This document shows, in pieces, positions 6,259 through 13,860 of a stretch of DNA of 21,642 nucleotides; the first letter of the stretch is position 1; each line of letters begins with the position of its first letter. Source of the stretch: a virus; IMG/VR virus record IMGVR_UViG_3300025655_000340, positions 1 through 21,642 of that record, one strand, 5' to 3'. Position numbers and translations under genes: made by a program. The notes below the pieces were generated by a model that saw only the letters and a program-made list of their open reading frames with translations, was not told where the DNA came from and did no database searches.

Positions 6259-6565
6259 TTTTTCCTCCTTTAATAACTTCAAATTTTACAGGAGGTTTCC
6301 AACCATCCAATACATCTTGAACAAAAGCTTTATAAGCTAAAAATCCTTTTTCTGTCATATGACCTTTTGAATTATAAATAATATCCATTGTTAATAAACA
6401 AGGAACTTGAGTTTCATCTTTTGCATACAAAGGAAAATTGTCTTCTATTATTTTTTGATGTTTATCATAGTCATCTAAAAAACTATGACGACTTTTCATA
6501 AACGCATCTTGTATTATTTGTCTCTCTTCTCTGGTATTTTGTTTATGTTGTTTTGGTATTTTCAT
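6248..6565 (-). CDS. Unknown replication-operon protein (105 aa)
   Basis: No domain recognised. The sequence starts with a basic stretch (MKIPKQHKQNTREERQIIQD), is mostly charged helices, and holds TMDIIYNSKGHMTEKGFLAY in its second half. No signal peptide or membrane span. It lies between the helicase and the DUF3310 gene with overlaps on both sides (ATGA with the helicase stop), so it is co-translated with the replication enzymes and may be a helper of the helicase or polymerase (inference from position only). Confidence 0.75.
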   Translation of the reverse strand: MKIPKQHKQNTREERQIIQDAFMKSRHSFLDDYDKHQKIIEDNFPLYAKDETQVPCLLTMDIIYNSKGHMTEKGFLAYKAFVQDVLDGWKPPVKFEVIKGGKNDK

Positions 6566-8070
6566 AATATATAAGCTCTGTCAAAGTCTCTTGGATCTAG
6601 CACGTGTAATTCACGCTTCGCTCTTGTTGCACCAGTATAAAATAATCTATGTAATTCATCTGGATCATAACTCATTGTTTCAAGCGCCGCGTTCGTTATA
6701 TCTTGCATCAATAAAACTTTGTCTGCTTCTCCTCCCTTCGCTCCGTGTATTGTTGACATTATTATACGAGGATTTTTATTTAGTGTTTCACCATTCGCCC
6801 TCATATTACGAATGTAATTCTCTGTCATAGGATCTAGTCCTTCAAATGCTTCGTACCATACATTGTCTGTAACTAAACCGTGTTTTATTTTACAATCTGT
6901 AATTAAATATTTTTGATCTGCGTGTAATGTTTTACCTTTTCTAAATCCTTCTAGTACATTTGATCCTAGGTATTCGTATATGTTTTTTATCTCCAGGTGA
7001 TTTAATTTTGCACCTTTACGCCAAGCTTCCCAATTGTTTAATGCTAACAATAGTTTAAGTGGTATAGAGTTACGTCCTTTAAATTGATAGTACCAACCTC
7101 GAAGTTCGCATACTTCTTTTACAGAATCTAAAAAATGATTTGCAGAAGATAAGACTAACCAATTACCTTCTGACATATCTACCTGCGTAATATCAGAATA
7201 TCTTTTTAAGACTCCGTGTTCTTCTCTAGGTTTATAATTTTTATCAAATCTGTTTTGTACTTGACCAATTATCTTTTGTGATAGTTCGTGTATGGGTCCG
7301 CCAGGAATCCTGTAAGATTGATCTAATGTTTGTATGTCATCTACTTCTTCTTTGAGTGCAATGAAGTGATCCACATCTGCACCAGCCCACTTAAATATAG
7401 CCTGGTCATCATCACCTGCAATATAAGTTTTCTCTGCACGACTCCACATCTTTCTTACCATTTCCCATTGTAACAAAGATAAGTCTTGTGCTTCATCTAT
7501 AAATAACACTTCAAACTTATTGTGTTTTTCTTTTGCAATATAATCTTCTAGTAAGTCATTAAAATCTTTCAAACCTTTTTCTTTTTTAAATCTTTTTAAT
7601 TCTTCTGCTAATAAAAATAATGTGTTTCGTTCTATGTCTAGTATATTTTTTCTAGAATCATAATACTCTAATAGATCTATTCTTTTGACTGCTGCTGTAT
7701 TTATTATTGTAAGATATTCATTGTCTGAATTAAACGTACCATCACCTTCAGAGAATCTTGCTACCTTAATTGGTATACCACACTTCTCACCAAACTCTTT
7801 GTAGTCTTCACTACCCATCATTTTTTCTCTCGTCATACCTACTTGATTAAATGCATATGAGTGTAATGTTCTAAAGTAACTTAAATCATTATCTATGTCC
7901 AGGCCAAACTTATCCGCGGCCCTCGATGCTGCTTCTGTTGCAGCTTTTTTAGTAAATGAGAAATACCCAATCTGTTTTGGTCTAACGCCGTCCTGTATGA
8001 ACTGATCGACTAGATTCAACAGTGTTGTTGTCTTCCCTGTTCCTGGTGGTCCTAATATTATTGTTTTCAT
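6562..8070 (-). CDS. UvrD/Rep-like superfamily 1 DNA helicase
   Basis: 502 aa carrying the helicase motifs in order: Walker A GPPGTGKT at 7-14, motif Ia FSFTKKAATEA at 38-48, RTLHSYAF near 67, motif II IDEAQD at 191-196, motif III GDDDQAIFKWAGA at 219-231, motif IV QSYR at 251-254, motif V STIHGAKGGEAD at 439-450 and motif VI YTGATRAKREL at 468-478. It is shorter than bacterial UvrD (about 720 aa), with reduced 1B and 2B subdomains, as usual in phages. It should unwind DNA with ATP at the fork or in repair. The protein begins almost directly with the Walker A strand, and its first 89 bases overlap the end of the coiled-coil gene. Confidence 0.95.
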   Translation of the reverse strand: MKTIILGPPGTGKTTTLLNLVDQFIQDGVRPKQIGYFSFTKKAATEAASRAADKFGLDIDNDLSYFRTLHSYAFNQVGMTREKMMGSEDYKEFGEKCGIPIKVARFSEGDGTFNSDNEYLTIINTAAVKRIDLLEYYDSRKNILDIERNTLFLLAEELKRFKKEKGLKDFNDLLEDYIAKEKHNKFEVLFIDEAQDLSLLQWEMVRKMWSRAEKTYIAGDDDQAIFKWAGADVDHFIALKEEVDDIQTLDQSYRIPGGPIHELSQKIIGQVQNRFDKNYKPREEHGVLKRYSDITQVDMSEGNWLVLSSANHFLDSVKEVCELRGWYYQFKGRNSIPLKLLLALNNWEAWRKGAKLNHLEIKNIYEYLGSNVLEGFRKGKTLHADQKYLITDCKIKHGLVTDNVWYEAFEGLDPMTENYIRNMRANGETLNKNPRIIMSTIHGAKGGEADKVLLMQDITNAALETMSYDPDELHRLFYTGATRAKRELHVLDPRDFDRAYIL

Positions 8071-8194
8071 ATTTCTTTATTTTCCTTGTTAATAATCTGT
8101 TTTTCATTTTAAGATATTCGTTTTCTTTTTGTAGTTCCTCTAACTTCAAACGAAACCTTAAGTGCCAATTTTCTCCAACGTCCGTATCAAACAT
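7982..8194 (-). CDS. Short coiled-coil protein overlapping the helicase gene (70 aa)
   Basis: Residues 10-45 (RFRLKLEELQKENEYLKMKN, then a basic run) form a leucine-heptad coiled coil; the tail is polar (NNNIRTTRNREDNNTVESSR). Its ATG shares a base with the primase stop (TAATG), so it is well placed for translation, and it fills the 123 bases between primase and helicase. The last 89 bases overlap the helicase in another frame, a long overlap even for a phage. It may bridge primase and helicase, but only its position suggests this. Confidence 0.6.
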   Translation of the reverse strand: MFDTDVGENWHLRFRLKLEELQKENEYLKMKNRLLTRKIKKYENNNIRTTRNREDNNTVESSRSVHTGRR

Positions 8195-9714
8195 TAAAAA
8201 TCTTCTTGTTGATATGGTGTTTTAGAAACAGAAGCTTCTGTCTGCTTCATTGTTTTAATTTTAATTAGCCTTGGTTGTTGTTTCTTTATTCTTACTCTCT
8301 CCTCTCCTACAAATTCATCTAATCTTTTAATTAAATTACCTGTTTGATTCTTATCTTTCTCCCAATGATTTCGTTTACAAAAATTATAAAAGTCTTCCAT
8401 TCTAAAGTATGTGTATTCTCTCTTCTCATCTGTGTATGGTAGTTTGTTAAATACATCATCTATTGTTCTTGCTGATTGTCTATTCGTTGTCCAATCTTGC
8501 AAGAGTCCTGTAAGTTCATTCATTGGATTCAAAGACTCTAGTGGTTCTACTTCTTGTAGTCCCTCCATCATCGGTTTTAAAAAATGTTGTTTCCAATCTT
8601 TTGGTTTTGGTATTGGTACTACCAGGTTTGCTTGATCTAAACACGCCAACGCGAATAAGTTTGGACTATAAAGTTGTTCTGATTTTAGTTCTATTCTTTT
8701 TTTATCTACATCTAAAAACCATTGTGGTGGTGCTGATGCATACTTTGTAAGACTACCTAGTACAGGCATTTCTTCTTCACCAAAACCTACACCAAATCTT
8801 TTTGTTCTACACAAACCAGACTGACATACTGCATTGATGGGTGCATCTTTACATCTATACTTATCGTAACCTTTTCGATTAACTGATTTAATTAATTGTT
8901 GGACCTCACTATTACTTAATGGTGGTTCCATAAATTTCATATTTGCTTTTACAATTTCATCTTCCCAAGTATCTGGTGATGATTGTTTATAATAAACTGC
9001 TATGTTAAATAGTGCATTGTTCCTGGAACCTTCACCAAAACCTGTTGTTGCAAGTTTATTTAAACAAGGTGGACCTCCAGGAAATGCTTCTTCTATTTTT
9101 TTCTTTTCTGTTTTGATTGCTTCGACTGTCTCTTTGGTACAAACAAATTTATCATAGAGCTGATAAAATTCTTCAAGTGAACAACCGGCGCCATTATCGT
9201 TGATAGCATAACGTAGTCCTTTCATCTCATTGTAGTAGGGTAAGTTTAAAAAGTTTCCAGTGTCCCCACGATCCACTAAAATTTCTGTTTGTTTTGGAAA
9301 TATTTCTGATCCTTCATACCCAAGTATGACTGACATCTCTTTTAATTTTGATTGCATCAAAGATGCAGGAATGTTTTCTTTGGTAAATAAAAATACGTGT
9401 GCTCCGCCAGATTTACTACGGCAGACTATGAGAGGAAGTTTATGATCCCGAATACTTTTAACGAGGCTAGTATGATCAAAATTATATTCGTCAATATCAA
9501 TACACCCCCACCTACAATCATTGTTCTCCGTAATGGGGATGATGCCCAAGGCTGCGCCTTTTCCTTCAAGGTGATTTGTCCAGAGTTCATCGGTGACGTC
9601 TTGACGAACAATAAAAGCTTTGCCTTGTTGCTTTCCGTTGCTGCCTCGCTCACCGGGTTGATATTGTCCATAAGCGATTTCTAATCCTAAAAATATTGAT
9701 TTAAATTTGTTCAT
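8194..9714 (-). CDS. AEP-superfamily DNA primase (TOTE/bifunctional type) with Cys cluster
   Basis: About 506 aa. The archaeo-eukaryotic primase core is readable: motif I GCIDID (D73, D75), motif II SKSGGAHVF (S100-H106) and motif III EILVDRGDTGNFLNLPYY (D148). After it comes a helical domain starting PPCLNKLATTGFGEGSRNN, and four cysteines (C217 in PPC, C288, C297, C302) spaced as in primases that carry a metal or iron-sulfur cluster. The rest (about 310-500) is a helical C-terminal domain of unknown role. It should make primers at the fork. I chose the ATG at 9714, eight bases after GAG; the ATG at 9720 is possible. The gene follows the hairpin at 9739-9758. Confidence 0.9.
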   Translation of the reverse strand: MNKFKSIFLGLEIAYGQYQPGERGSNGKQQGKAFIVRQDVTDELWTNHLEGKGAALGIIPITENNDCRWGCIDIDEYNFDHTSLVKSIRDHKLPLIVCRSKSGGAHVFLFTKENIPASLMQSKLKEMSVILGYEGSEIFPKQTEILVDRGDTGNFLNLPYYNEMKGLRYAINDNGAGCSLEEFYQLYDKFVCTKETVEAIKTEKKKIEEAFPGGPPCLNKLATTGFGEGSRNNALFNIAVYYKQSSPDTWEDEIVKANMKFMEPPLSNSEVQQLIKSVNRKGYDKYRCKDAPINAVCQSGLCRTKRFGVGFGEEEMPVLGSLTKYASAPPQWFLDVDKKRIELKSEQLYSPNLFALACLDQANLVVPIPKPKDWKQHFLKPMMEGLQEVEPLESLNPMNELTGLLQDWTTNRQSARTIDDVFNKLPYTDEKREYTYFRMEDFYNFCKRNHWEKDKNQTGNLIKRLDEFVGEERVRIKKQQPRLIKIKTMKQTEASVSKTPYQQEDF

Positions 9715-9738
9715 TATCATTTCTCAATTCTTTGTAAA

Positions 9739-9758
9739 GGGGGAAGTTGCCTTCCCCC
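9739..9758 (-). terminator. Strong stem-loop with GNRA tetraloop between ssDNA-binding protein and primase genes
   Basis: On the minus strand GGGGGAAG, loop GCAA, CTTCCCCC: eight perfect pairs closed by a GNRA-type tetraloop. It lies nine bases after the stop of the ssDNA-binding protein gene and about 25 before the primase start. Only a TTT follows, so termination would be partial. A plausible job is to stabilise the 3' end of the abundant binding-protein message and lower read-through into the primase and helicase. Confidence 0.65.
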
Positions 9759-9767
9759 AATATTAAT

Positions 9768-10538
9768 TTAGTACGGAGTTGAATCCGATACTTTCTCTTC
9801 CACATCAGCTTTTGTTTGAACGGTCCCTTTAGATACATTTCCAGAAAAGTCTTTTGCACTTAAGTACAAAGCCTTATCTTCTTGTCCTAAAATTCTGTCC
9901 TGTGTAACAACCCAGCCATACCAAGAACCTTTATCGTTCTTTTGTAGCGTAGATGTTAGATTATACACAACTCCGTGCATAGGAGGGATAGCAAATCCAC
10001 CCTTGCCATCAGCAATTTGTATGGTTTTCATCATAGAATTCCATTTTTTACTGACATTTAATTGAGTTGATTTCATTGTGATCAAAGCAGGAGTATAACC
10101 ACCAGACTTTGTCTCAATCATTACATAGTAAGATGCAGTCTCTTCAAGATAATTACCATTAGGTAATCTAATCTTTGAGCCATCTCTCTTACCTGTAGCG
10201 ATTACCGCGCTGTTCGGTAGGTGAATTGCCACAGGTGCTCCTGGACCATCCCCTCTATCCGACCATTCTGGATAATCTTTTTTGTAGTAGCAAGGAATAA
10301 CCTTGATACCTTTTTTACCATCGTATAACTCGCTGGTAACAGTATTGTAGATCATACCAGGTTTGGCACCATCTATATACTTTGCATCACCATCAGTTAC
10401 CTGCGGTGATAACTGTCCCAAGATTCTGACAAAAGGCAAAGCCATATCGTCTTGTGTCATATTCTCGAAACCTTTAGCTGCATCATCACCAAACAAGGCA
10501 AGTGATCCAGTATCTTTTTTCATTACTTCATTACTCAT
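9768..10538 (-). CDS. Predicted phage single-stranded DNA-binding protein (256 aa)
   Basis: The start is taken at 10538, which has GGAG eight bases upstream; the longer frame to 10601 would run into the neighbour. After a polar N-terminus comes GFENMTQDDMALPFVRILGQ, LSPQVTDGDAKYIDGAKPGM and IKVIPCYYKKDYPEW, a pattern I recognise from a phage family usually annotated as ssDNA-binding or hypothetical. The middle is beta-rich with many glycines, consistent with an OB-like fold, and the C-terminal region is acidic (VEEKVSD), as in many SSBs. It lies next to the primase and the strong hairpin. The function is inferred from family memory and context; the OB fold is not proven. Confidence 0.72.
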   Translation of the reverse strand: MSNEVMKKDTGSLALFGDDAAKGFENMTQDDMALPFVRILGQLSPQVTDGDAKYIDGAKPGMIYNTVTSELYDGKKGIKVIPCYYKKDYPEWSDRGDGPGAPVAIHLPNSAVIATGKRDGSKIRLPNGNYLEETASYYVMIETKSGGYTPALITMKSTQLNVSKKWNSMMKTIQIADGKGGFAIPPMHGVVYNLTSTLQKNDKGSWYGWVVTQDRILGQEDKALYLSAKDFSGNVSKGTVQTKADVEEKVSDSTPY

Positions 10539-10551
10539 TATTTTTTCTCCA

Positions 10552-11112
10552 TTATTTCCGAGTGATTTTAGTTTTGTCTTTAATCCAAGTACTAAAGACA
10601 TCAGATGGCATATCGAGCCCGGACTCGATACGCTCTCTGAATAGAGCAGTTAATGTCATCCAAGCCACATCAGATTTCTGTTGCGGCTCATACCCATTGG
10701 CTGCTGCAAGGTCCAACAATTGTTTCGCCTTGTCATCTTCTCCTTTACCAAAAGTTACAAAGACATTGTTTTTAATAATATCTCCTAACCCCTGTTGTCG
10801 AAGCCATTCATAGGCTGCTTCCCTCTTCATTTCATCTTTTGGAAGAGTGCACCTAAATTCTTTTTTTACAGATACTTTAGATCCATCAGCTAATTTTATT
10901 TCTGACAATCCTTGCTCTGCAAGTAATTCTGGTATCACACGAGAACTGATATCATCAGCCTCTGCTTTTTTATTTTTAAGTTGCTCCTCTAACGCAGCAA
11001 TCTCATCTTCTTTTTGTTTCAACTTTACACATTCATCTGCAACAGTTGTAACTTCTACGCTGTCTAAAAGATCTTTAGAATCTTCTAGCATCATATTTCT
11101 TACTTCACTCAT
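10552..11112 (-). CDS. Conserved phage protein with N-terminal coiled coil (186 aa)
   Basis: Residues about 25-57 (CVKLKQKEDEIAALEEQLKN) form a coiled coil; the second half contains SEIKLADGSKVSVKKEFRCT, AAYEWLRQQGLGDIIKNN and a C-terminal ALFRERIESGLDMPSDVF...KITRK. This matches a widespread phage family of unknown function (I recall it as DUF7173, not with certainty) usually found beside SSB or recombination genes. AAAGGAT lies just upstream of the ATG. It is probably a DNA-replication accessory, judged from company rather than motifs. Confidence 0.78.
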   Translation of the reverse strand: MSEVRNMMLEDSKDLLDSVEVTTVADECVKLKQKEDEIAALEEQLKNKKAEADDISSRVIPELLAEQGLSEIKLADGSKVSVKKEFRCTLPKDEMKREAAYEWLRQQGLGDIIKNNVFVTFGKGEDDKAKQLLDLAAANGYEPQQKSDVAWMTLTALFRERIESGLDMPSDVFSTWIKDKTKITRK

Positions 11113-11114
11113 TG

Positions 11115-11513
11115 TTATCCTTTCTGATATCCGTCCACTTCTAATGGATAGTATCTATATTCACGTTTGTCCCACTTCAACATATTAAACTGTCCGTTTG
11201 TAGTTTCACCTACTAGCCAAGTTGAGATACCTATTATTACAGGATCTCCTACAGCAAGTAAATAATCTTCTTTACGAAAATCTTGTAAATTTTTTCTCAT
11301 TTTTTGCACGTATGGTGCAGTAGAAAATATTGCTTGGTCCCTGTTGGGTAAGCATATTACAAGATAACCAAAATCAGACGCACTTAATATATTTATATTA
11401 GGTGGTGGTTGTTGAATTACATAAACAAATTTTTCTTTAGGATTGCTTTTATGAAATTCTAAAAAGCTTGCCAAAGAATCTGGTTTGTATAACTCAAATA
11501 TTTTATTTTTCAT
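11115..11513 (-). CDS. Conserved hypothetical, first gene of the leftward replication operon (132 aa)
   Basis: No known domain recognised. The protein has a VYVIQQPPPNINILSASDFG segment, LVICLPNRDQAIFST and KEDYLLAVGDPVIIGISTWL, which look like beta strands of a compact domain. It is the promoter-proximal gene behind the leftward promoter at 11533-11560, with a very short leader and only a weak ribosome binding site. Being first in the operon hints at an early role. It ends two bases before the next gene. Confidence 0.72.
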   Translation of the reverse strand: MKNKIFELYKPDSLASFLEFHKSNPKEKFVYVIQQPPPNINILSASDFGYLVICLPNRDQAIFSTAPYVQKMRKNLQDFRKEDYLLAVGDPVIIGISTWLVGETTNGQFNMLKWDKREYRYYPLEVDGYQKG

Positions 11514-11523
11514 TTCTTACTTC

Positions 11524-11552
11524 TTGACAAGAGATATAATAGTATTTATATA
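11524..11552 (+). promoter_or_regulatory. Rightward sigma70-like promoter for the SNF2 gene
   Basis: TTGACA at 11524-11529 is a perfect -35; TATATA follows at 17 bases (11547-11552), or TATAAT at 19 bases (11549-11554). Transcription would begin near 11559, about 22 bases before the ATG of the helicase. It is one of two promoters sharing these bases. Confidence 0.7.
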
Positions 11553-11560
11553 ATTGTCAA
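11533..11560 (-). promoter_or_regulatory. Leftward sigma70-like promoter for the replication operon
   Basis: On the minus strand TTGACA (11560-11555) is a perfect -35, and TATATC lies 16 bases later (11538-11533). It would start transcripts near 11526, just ahead of the 132-aa gene. The -10 region of each promoter falls inside the spacer of the other, so both cannot be occupied at once. Confidence 0.65.
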
Positions 11561-11580
11561 CTAGAAAGAAGAAAAAAATT

Positions 11581-13014
11581 ATGAATTATAAATTTAAAAC
11601 AAAACCATACGCCCATCAAATTACTGCGTTAGAAAAATCGTGGGATAAAAAAGAGTATGCATACTTTATGGAAATGGGTACAGGTAAATCAAAAGTGTTA
11701 GTAGATAATATTGCTATGCTGTATGATAAAGGTAAAATAAATGCGGCACTAATTATAGCACCAAAGGGTGTTTATAGAAACTGGTTCTCTCAAGAAATAC
11801 CAAATCATTTAGCTAGTCATATAGATCATAAAACGGTACTATGGACTGCGACTACATCTAAAACAAAGGATAAAGAGTATCAGCAATTATTTAAAGTAGA
11901 CATAGACCTTCACATCCTTGTAATGAATGTAGAAGCATTTTCGACAAAGAAAGGCCTAGAGTTTGCCACAAAGTTTCTTAACTGCCACAATACACTGATG
12001 GCTATAGATGAATCTACAACTATAAAAACACCTACGGCTAAAAGAACTAAAGCTATTCTTGCATTAGGTTTACTTGCTAAATACAGAAGAATACTTACAG
12101 GTTCTCCTGTAACTAAATCACCACTAGATTTGTATACACAGTGTGGTTTTCTTGACAGTTTTTTACTAGGGTTTGATAGCTATTATGCATTTAGAAATAG
12201 ATATGCAACAATGCTAGATCGTAACTTTGGTGGACGTAAAGTACAGATTGTAGGTGGTTATAAAAAACTAGGTGAGTTATCAGAAAAACTAAAACCTTTT
12301 TCTTACAGAGTATTGAAAGAAGATTGTCTGGACCTACCAGAAAAAACTTACATACAAAGAGAAGTAGAACTAACTGATGAACAGAAACAAATATATTCTA
12401 CTATGAAATCCGCGGCCCTCGCTTCTCTAAAAGGTAAGATGGCAACCGCGCCTCACATACTTACACAAATGATGCGTTTACACCAGATCACCTGTGGTCA
12501 TTTAAAGAATGATGATGACACTATTACAGAAATTAAAAACAATCGTATGACATCGTTGTTAGAATTGCTTGAAGAAGTAGAAGGTAAAGTAATTATATGG
12601 GCTAATTATGTGTATGATATTAAACAGATAGTCAAAGCTATATCTAAAAAATACGGCGAGAATTCTATAGTACAATATTATGGCGCAATTCCAGCAGAAA
12701 CAAGGCAAAAAAATATAGAAAGATTCCAGGACCCAGACTCCGATGCACGATTCTTTGTTGGTAATCCACAGACAGGTGGTTATGGTATTACCTTAACGGC
12801 TGCTAACAATATGATTTATTATTCTAATGGATATGATTTAGAAAAAAGGCTACAGTCAGAAGACAGAGCACACAGAATAGGTCAAAAGAAGTCGGTAACA
12901 TACATCGACCTTATAGCACCAAAAACTATAGATGAAAAGATTAGAAAAGCTTTACGTAAAAAGATCAATATAGCTACAGAAATTATGGGTGAGGAGTTAA
13001 GAGATTGGATCTAA
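11581..13014 (+). CDS. SNF2-like superfamily 2 DNA translocase/helicase
   Basis: 477 aa from the ATG at 11581; an upstream TTG in frame lies inside the promoter, so it is unlikely. Motifs in order: Q-like YAHQITALEKS at 10-20, motif I EMGTGKS at 31-37, motif Ia ALIIAPKGVYRNW, motif II as DEST (143-146), motif III LTGSP at 172-176, IIWANY near 338, motif V GGYGITLTAA near 399, and motif VI QSEDRAHRIGQ at 425-435, the classic SNF2 box. No extra DNA-binding or nuclease domain is attached. Such stripped-down proteins are common in phages and may remodel or clear proteins from DNA. It is the main member of the only rightward unit. Confidence 0.94.
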   Translation: MNYKFKTKPYAHQITALEKSWDKKEYAYFMEMGTGKSKVLVDNIAMLYDKGKINAALIIAPKGVYRNWFSQEIPNHLASHIDHKTVLWTATTSKTKDKEYQQLFKVDIDLHILVMNVEAFSTKKGLEFATKFLNCHNTLMAIDESTTIKTPTAKRTKAILALGLLAKYRRILTGSPVTKSPLDLYTQCGFLDSFLLGFDSYYAFRNRYATMLDRNFGGRKVQIVGGYKKLGELSEKLKPFSYRVLKEDCLDLPEKTYIQREVELTDEQKQIYSTMKSAALASLKGKMATAPHILTQMMRLHQITCGHLKNDDDTITEIKNNRMTSLLELLEEVEGKVIIWANYVYDIKQIVKAISKKYGENSIVQYYGAIPAETRQKNIERFQDPDSDARFFVGNPQTGGYGITLTAANNMIYYSNGYDLEKRLQSEDRAHRIGQKKSVTYIDLIAPKTIDEKIRKALRKKINIATEIMGEELRDWI

Positions 13015-13211
13015 TAATTTTAAATGATGGTCTGTATCAATTGATACCTGTTACAAAACAAATTATGGAAGGCATAGTAATAACTGGTGATGTAGATTGT
13101 TTTGATTTATGTGACATATTTCGAGAAAAACTTACGGGCTATGTATATACTTTGAATCTACATATAATGAATGATGGCTCTGGTAATTTTATGGGTTGCA
13201 TTTGTAGGTAG
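13005..13211 (+). CDS. Small ORF after the SNF2 gene, unknown function (68 aa, TTG start)
   Basis: The TTG at 13005 overlaps the helicase end by ten bases and has GAGGAG eight bases upstream, a better ribosome binding site than many real genes here. The protein begins MDLIILNDGLYQLIPVTKQI, has DVDCFDLCDIF in the middle and ends SGNFMGCICR, with four cysteines. It is slightly acidic and compact; no family recognised. Coupling to the helicase suggests a small partner protein. A later ATG (13065) would give 48 aa but lacks a comparable signal. Confidence 0.5.
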   Translation: MDLIILNDGLYQLIPVTKQIMEGIVITGDVDCFDLCDIFREKLTGYVYTLNLHIMNDGSGNFMGCICR

Positions 13212-13254
13212 GATATTATAGGATAAAAATAATTTCTTTTAAAAAATTTTAAAC

Positions 13255-13399
13255 TGAAAGCTCAAGGGCGTACAAATCTTGCCACTGGCATTTCCCTGGA
13301 CGTTACCGATGACCTGCAAGGGTAGGGACCTGGAGTTTGGCCGGCTGTTAGTACGTGCACGGAAAGCAGCTGGTTTGATATGACTAAACTAATTTTTTT
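13255..13399 (+). ncRNA. G+C-rich intergenic segment, candidate structured RNA ending in a T-tract
   Basis: The gap between two converging units (13212-13383) holds no convincing gene. From about 13258 to 13376 it is clearly richer in G+C than the rest of the window. Pairings visible by eye: CTTGC 13278-13282 with GCAAG 13316-13320; TCCCT 13293-13297 with AGGGA 13324-13328, crossing the first as a pseudoknot; CCGGCTG 13341-13347 with CAGCTGG 13367-13373; and AGTTT 13334-13338 with AAACT 13386-13390 enclosing it. A run of seven T follows at 13393-13399. One pair is a G-U only on the plus strand, favouring a rightward RNA. It could be an independent small RNA, the 3' end of the SNF2 transcript, or a terminator region. 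Unproven. Confidence 0.5.
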
Positions 13400-13860
13400 G
13401 CTGAACCTAATACAGGTTTGTATTTTGTTTTACCTTCTGACTTATATGCGTGTAAGAATGATGCTCTTGGTTGATCTGGTATCCAACTACAGTGGATCCA
13501 TCCCGAGTTGGGTTCTCCGGGTGTGTAGAACTCGAGTATGAGCTGGTCTGGTGTAAGGTTATTTTTAATCCAATCAAAAAGTTCAGCGTTGTCAACTCCA
13601 ATACATTCAAAATCTGCCGCCTCTGCTTTGGCGTGTTGTGAATTAACAGAGCTACCGATAGCTATACATAATTCTTCGCTACGGAATCCCGATGTGATCT
13701 TAACTCTGCCGAAGTGGTCACGTACCGGCTGTAAAATATTTTCACACAGTGCTTTTAATTTTTCTATTTGTTCTGCATTAGGATTATTGTTGATACCTTT
13801 CCTGATAGCAGTATCTGATTTGATTAATTCTGATAAAGTAAAGTTACGACTTAAGTTCAT
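13384..13860 (-). CDS. M15-type Zn peptidase, endolysin candidate (158 aa)
   Basis: The start at 13860 gives an ATGA overlap with the upstream membrane protein; the frame extends to 13917 but only through that gene. The sequence starts NFTLSELIKSDTAIRKGI, a hallmark of the peptidase M15A family, followed by ITSGFRSEELCIAIGSSVNS, then QHAKAEAADF and GWIHCSW. The zinc ligands would be H76, D83 and H123. Proteins of this type cut peptide cross-links in peptidoglycan and serve as phage endolysins. No signal peptide is visible, so release would need the membrane protein encoded just upstream. Confidence 0.88.
   Translation of the reverse strand: MNLSRNFTLSELIKSDTAIRKGINNNPNAEQIEKLKALCENILQPVRDHFGRVKITSGFRSEELCIAIGSSVNSQHAKAEAADFECIGVDNAELFDWIKNNLTPDQLILEFYTPGEPNSGWIHCSWIPDQPRASFLHAYKSEGKTKYKPVLGSAKKLV

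Noticed and set aside
13309-13383. Plus-strand peptide in the G+C-rich island ending EFGRLLVRARKAAGLI, reminiscent of the first helix of XRE-type repressors
   Set aside because: Only 24 codons, stopped where the helix-turn-helix would begin, and no ribosome binding site; may be chance or a decayed fragment.
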